A program made the position numbers and the translations under genes. Below the pieces are notes generated by a model. That model saw only the letters and a list, made by a program, of their open reading frames with translations. It was not told where the DNA came from and searched no databases. From the NCBI GenBank assembly GCA_963693305.1, contig OY855914.1:27176972-27240971 (forward strand): a stretch of 64,000 nt of DNA, written 5' to 3'. Shown in pieces: positions 58,707-64,000 of the stretch; within the stretch, counting starts at the first letter, position 1, and every line of letters starts with the position of its first letter. Source of the DNA: Meandrina meandrites. Taxonomy: Eukaryota; Cnidaria; Anthozoa; Scleractinia; Meandrinidae.

Positions 58707-61700
58707 AAAAGGCTTGGGGTTAAACTGGGCCTAACCCTAACCCCAAGCCTAACCCCAACCCAAACACAAACCCTAACCCTACCAACAACGGAATACGTTT
58801 TCTGGCAACTGAGAGCTTGCGGCGGGCGGCCAAAAGCCTCTTGCGCTTGACCACTGGCATGGCATTGATGCAGGCTGAGGACTTTTGAAAAAGGCTTGGG
58901 GTTAAACTGGGCCTAACCCTAACCCCAAGCCTAACCCCAACCCAAACACAAACCCTAACCCTACCAACAACGGAATACGTTTTCTGGCAACTGAGAGCTT
59001 GCGGCGGGCGTCCAAAAGCCTCTTGCGCTTGACCACTGGCATGGCATTGATGCAGGCTGAGGACTTTTGAAAAAGGCTTGGGGTTAAACTGGGCCTAACC
59101 CTAACCCCAAGCCTAACCCCAACCCAAACACAAACCCTAACCCTACCAACAACGGAATACGTTTTCTGGCAACTGAGAGCTTGCGGCGGGCGTCCAAAAG
59201 CCTCTTGCGCTTGACCACTGGCATGGCATTGATGCAGGCTGAGGACTTTTGAAAAAGGCTTGGGGTTAAACTGGGCCTAACCCTAACCCCAAGCCTAACC
59301 CCAACCCAAACACAAACCCTAACCCTACCAACAACGGAATACGTTTTCTGGCAACTGAGAGCTTGCGGCGGGCGGCCAAAAGCCTCTTGCGCTTGACCAC
59401 TGGCATGGCATTGATGCAGGCTGAGGACTTTTGAAAAAGGCTTGGGGTTAAACTGGGCCTAACCCTAACCCCAAGCCTAACCCCAACCCAAACACAAACC
59501 CTAACCCTACCAACAACGGAATACGTTTTCTGGCAACTGAGAGCTTGCGGCGGGCGTCCAAAAGCCTCTTGCGCTTGACCACTGGCATGGCATTGATGCA
59601 GGCTGAGGACTTTTGAAAAAGGCTTGGGGTTAAACTGGGCCTAACCCTAACCCCAAGCCTAACCCCAACCCAAACACAAACCCTAACCCTACCAACAACG
59701 GAATACGTTTTCTGGCAACTGAGAGCTTGCGGCGGGCGGCCAAAAGCCTCTTGCGCTTGACCACTGGCATGGCATTGATGCAGGCTGAGGACTTTTGAAA
59801 AAGGCTTGGGGTTAAACTGGGCCTAACCCTAACCCCAAGCCTAACCCCAACCCAAACACAAACCCTAACCCTACCAACAACGGAATACGTTTTCTGGCAA
59901 CTGAGAGCTTGCGGCGGGCGTCCAAAAGCCTCTTGCGCTTGACCACTGGCATGGCATTGATGCAGGCTGAGGACTTTTGAAAAAGGCTTGGGGTTAAACT
60001 GGGCCTAACCCTAACCCCAAGCCTAACCCCAACCCAAACACAAACCCTAACCCTACCAACAACGGAATACGTTTTCTGGCAACTGAGAGCTTGCGGCGGG
60101 CGTCCAAAAGCCTCTTGCGCTTGGACCACTGGCATGGCATTGATGCAGGCTGAGGACTTTTGAAAAAGGCTTGGGGTTAAACTGGGCCTAACCCTAACCC
60201 CAAGCCTAACCCCAACCCAAACACAAACCCTAACCCTACCAACAACGGAATACGTTTTCTGGCAACTGAGAGCTTGCGCGGGCGGGCCAAAAGCCTCTTG
60301 CGCTTGACCACTGGCATGGCATTGATGCAGGGCTGAGGACTTTTGAAAAAGGCTTGGGGTTAAACTGGGCCTAACCCTAACCCCAAGCCTAACCCCAACC
60401 CAAACACAAACCCTAACCCTACCAACAACGGAATACGTTTTCTTGGCAACTGAGAGCTTGCGGCGGGCGTCCAAAAGCCTCTTGCGCTTGACCACTGGCA
60501 TGGCATTGATGCAGGCTGAGGACTTTTGAAAAAGGCTTGGGGTTAAACTGGGGCCTAACCCTAACCCCAAGCCTAACCCCAACCCAAACACAAACCCTAA
60601 CCCTACCAACAACGGAATACGTTTTCTGGCAACTGAGAGCTTGCGGCGGGCGGCCAAAAGCCTCTTGCGCTTGACCACTGGCATGGCATTGATGCAGGCT
60701 GAGGACTTTTGAAAAAGGCTTGGGGTTAAACTGGGCCTAACCCTAACCCCAAGCCTAACCCCAACCCAAACACAACCCTAACCCTACCAACAACGGAATA
60801 CGTTTTCTGGCAACTGAGAGCTTGCGGCGGGCGGCCAAAAGCCTCTTGCGCTTGACCCACTGGCATGGCATTGATGCAGGCTGAGGACTTTTGAAAAAGG
60901 CTTGGGGTTAAACTGGGCCTAACCCTAACCCCAAGCCTAACCCCAACCCAAACCAACAAACCCTAACCCTACCAACAACGGAATACGTTTTCTGGCAACT
61001 GAGAGCTTGCGGCGGGCGTCCAAAAGCCTCTTGCGCTTGACCACTGGCATGGCATTGATGCAGGCTGAGGACTTTTGAAAAAGGCTTGGGGTTAAACTGG
61101 GCCTAACCCTAACCCCAAGCCTAACCCCCAACCCAAACACAAACCCTAACCCTACCAACAACGGAATACGTTTTCTGGCAACTGAGAGCTTGCGGCGGGC
61201 GGCCAAAAGCCTCTTGCGCTTGACCACTGGCATGGCAATTGATGCAGGCTGAGGACTTTTGAAAAAGGCTTGGGGGTTAAACTGGGCCTAACCCTAACCC
61301 CAAGCCTAACCCCAACCCACAACACAAACCCTAACCCTACCAACAACGGAATTACGTTTTCTGGCAACTGAGAGCTTGCGGCGGGCGGCCAAAAGCCTCT
61401 TGCGCTTGACCACTGGCATGGCATTGATGCAGGCTGAGGACTTTTGAAAAAGGCTTGGGGTTAAACTGGGCCTAACCCTAACCCCAAGCCTAACCCCAAC
61501 CCAAACACAAACCCTAACCCTACCAACAACGGAATACGTTTTCTGGCAACTGAGAGCTTGCGGCGGGCGTCCAAAAGCCTCTTGCGCTTGACCACTGGCA
61601 TGGCATTGATGCAGGCTGAGGACTTTTGAAAAAGGCTTGGGGTTAAACTGGGCCTAACCCTAACCCCAAGCCTAACCCCAACCCAAACACAAACCCTAAC

Positions 61701-64000
61701 CCTACCAACAACGGAATACGTTTTCTGGCACTGAGAGCTTGCGGCGGGCGGCCAAAAGCCTCTTGCGCTTGACCACTGGCATGGCATTGATGCAGGCTGA
61801 GGACTTTTGAAAAAGGCTTGGGTTAACTGGGCCTAACCCTAACCCAAGCCTAACCCCAACCCAACACAACCCTAACCCTACCAACAACGGAATACGTTTT
61901 CTGGCAACTGAGAGCTTGCGGCGGGCGTCCAAAAGCCTCTTGCGCTTGACCACTGGCATGGCATTGATGCAGGCTGAGGACTTTGAAAAAGGCTTGGGGT
62001 TAAACTGGGCCTAACCCTAACCCCAAGGCCTAACCCAACCAAACACAAACCTACCCTACCAACAACGGAATACGTTTTCTGGCAACTGAGAGCTTGCGGC
62101 GGGCGCCCAAAAGCCTCTTGCGCTTGACCACTGGCATGGCATTGATGCAGGCTGAGGACTTTTGAAAAAGGCTTGGGGTTAAACTGGGCCTAACCCTAAC
62201 CCCAAGCCTAACCCCAACCCAAACACAAACCCTAACCCTACCAACAACGGAATACGTTTTCTGGCAACTGAGAGCTTGCGGCGGGCGGCCAAAAGCCTCT
62301 TGCGCTTGACCACTGGCATGGCATTGATGCAGGCTGAGGACTTTGAAAAAGGCTTTGGGGTTAAACTGGGCCTAACCCTAACCCCAAGCCTAACCCCAAC
62401 CCAAACACAAACCCTAACCCTACCAACAACGGAATACGTTTTCTGGCAACTGAGAGCTTGCGGCGGGCGTCCAAAAGCCTCTTGCGCTTGACCACTGGCA
62501 TGGCATTGATGCAGGCTGAGGACTTTTGAAAAAGGCTTGGGGTTAAACTGGGCCTAACCCTAACCCCAAGCCTAACCCCAACCCAAACACAAACCCTAAC
62601 CCTACCAACAACGGAATACGTTTTCTGGCAACTGAGAGCTTGCGGCGGGCGTCCAAAAGCCTCTTGCGCTTGACCACTGGCATGGCATTGATGCAGGCTG
62701 AGGACTTTGAAAAAGGCTTGGGGTTAAACTGGGCCTAACCCTAACCCCAAGCCTAACCCCAACCCAAACACAAACCCTAACCCTACCAACAACGGAATAC
62801 GTTTTCTGGCAACTGAGAGCTTGCGGCGGGCGGCCAAAAGCCTCTTGCGCTTGACCACATGGCATGGCATTGATGCAGGCTGAGGACTTTTGAAAAAGGC
62901 TTGGGGTTAAACTGGGCCTAACCCTAACCCCAAGCCTAACCCCAACCCAAACACAAACCCTAACCCTACCAACAACGGAATACGTTTTCTGGGCAACTGA
63001 GAGCTTGCGGCGGGGCGGCCAAAAGCCTCTTGCGCTTGACCACTGGCATGGCATTGATGCAGGCTGAGGACTTTTGAAAAAGGCTTGGGGTTAAACTGGG
63101 CCTAACCCTAACCCCAAGCCTAACCCCAACCCAAACACAAACCCTAACCCTACCAACAACGGAATACGTTTTCTGGCAACTGAGAGCTTGCGGCGGGCGG
63201 CCAAAAGCCTCTTGCGCTTGACCACTGGCATGGCATTGATGCAGGCTGAGGACTTTTGAAAAAGGCTTGGGGTTAAACTGGGCCTAACCCTAACCCCAAG
63301 CCTAACCCCAACCCAAACACAAACCCTAACCCTACCAACAACGGAATACGTTTTCTGGCAACTGAGAGCTTGCGGCGGGCGGCCAAAAGCCTCTTGCGCT
63401 TGACCACTGGCATGGCATTGATGCAGGCTGAGGACTTTTGAAAAAAGGCTTGGGGTTAAACTGGGCCTAACCCTAACCCCAAGCCTAACCCCAACCAAAC
63501 ACAAACCCTAACCCTACCAACAACGGAATACGTTTTCTGGCAACTGAGAGCTTGCGGCGGGCGGCCAAAGCCTCTTGCGCTTGACCACTGGCATGGCATT
63601 GATGCAGGCTGAGGACTTTTGAAAAAGGCTTGGGGTTAAACTGGGGCCTAACCCTAAACCCCAAGCCTAACCCCAACCCAAACACAAACCCTAACCCTAC
63701 CAACAACGGAATACGTTTTCTGGCAACTGAGAGCTTGCGGCGGGCGTCCAAAAGCCTCTTGCGCTTGACCACTGGCATGGCATTGATGCAGGCTGAGGAC
63801 TTTTGAAAAAGGCTCTGGGGTTAAACTGGGCCTAACCCTAACCCCAAGCCTAACCCCAACCCAAACACAAACCCTAACCCTACCAACAACGGAATACGTT
63901 TTCTGGCAACTGAGAGCTTGCGGCGGGCGGCCAAAAGCCTCTTGCGCTTGACCACTGGCATGGCATTGATGCAGGCTGAGGACTTTTGAAAAAGGCTTGG
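58607..64000. repeat. 182-bp composite satellite with telomere-like half, 30 units
   Basis: AATACGTTTTCTGG recurs at 58610, 58792, 58974, 59156 and onward, exactly 182 bp apart for the first nine starts. About 115 bp of GC-rich sequence (GAGAGCTTGCGGCGGGCG, GGCATGGCATTGATGCAGGC) is followed by about 67 bp of degenerate telomere-like repeat (CCTAACCCTAACCCC, CCAAACACAAACCCTAACCC). Thirty unit starts are present and the array leaves the window mid-unit. From about 60120 on, many units carry one-base indels. Minus-strand frames rich in GLGLGLGLG are translations of the telomere-like part; 182 is not a multiple of three, so they are not genes. Confidence 0.97.

Noticed and set aside
59812..63778. 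Minus-strand frames with GLGLGLGLG tracts in the 182-bp array
   Set aside because: These are translations of the telomere-like CCCTAA part. The 182-bp period breaks the frame from unit to unit.

Overview
The window is eukaryotic, almost certainly metazoan, and is dominated by tandem repeats. No bacterial or phage features were found. The last array carries CCCTAA-like (TTAGGG-type) motifs. The unique island has GT-AG-type candidate introns, YY1/TISU-like promoter motifs and several DNA transposon remnants. One decayed ORF resembles a protein family I associate with cnidarians, so a coral or anemone is my best guess. That is an inference from pattern memory, not a database result.

Layout. (1) 1-20961: a 152/153-bp satellite, about 137 monomers, in three blocks. 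A homogeneous block (1 to about 12.6 kb) passes through a mosaic block (12.6-15.46 kb) into a divergent block (15.46-20.96 kb). (2) 20962-47476: a 26.5-kb minisatellite whose units are 28, 35 or 42 bp, differing by one GTGCACA heptamer. It holds 15 TATA-rich islands, several nested tandem duplications of 0.86-1.2 kb, and two copies of a 224-bp foldback MITE. (3) 47477-50254: a 202-bp satellite, 13.7 units with no net length change. (4) 50255-58606: the only unique DNA, about 8.4 kb. It contains a stop-riddled minus-strand pseudogene, a candidate three-exon minus-strand gene for an 80-residue basic protein, a 2.5-kb DNA transposon with inverted subterminal minisatellites and a nested TA-flanked MITE, and a GC-rich promoter-like segment with divergent candidate first exons. 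(5) 58607-64000: a 182-bp satellite, 30 units, each joining a GC-rich part to a degenerate telomere-like CCCTAA part. The array runs off the window.

Almost all long open frames here are artefacts of repeat composition. The 153-bp monomers are exactly 51 codons. The minus strand of the 28/35/42-bp array lacks stop codons in all three frames. I therefore do not annotate them as genes. The gene calls in the unique island rest on splice-site and phase consistency only and are tentative. The setting of four unrelated satellites packed together, one with telomere-like sequence, suggests pericentromeric or subtelomeric heterochromatin. No tRNA, rRNA, CRISPR, operon or prokaryotic regulatory element was recognised.
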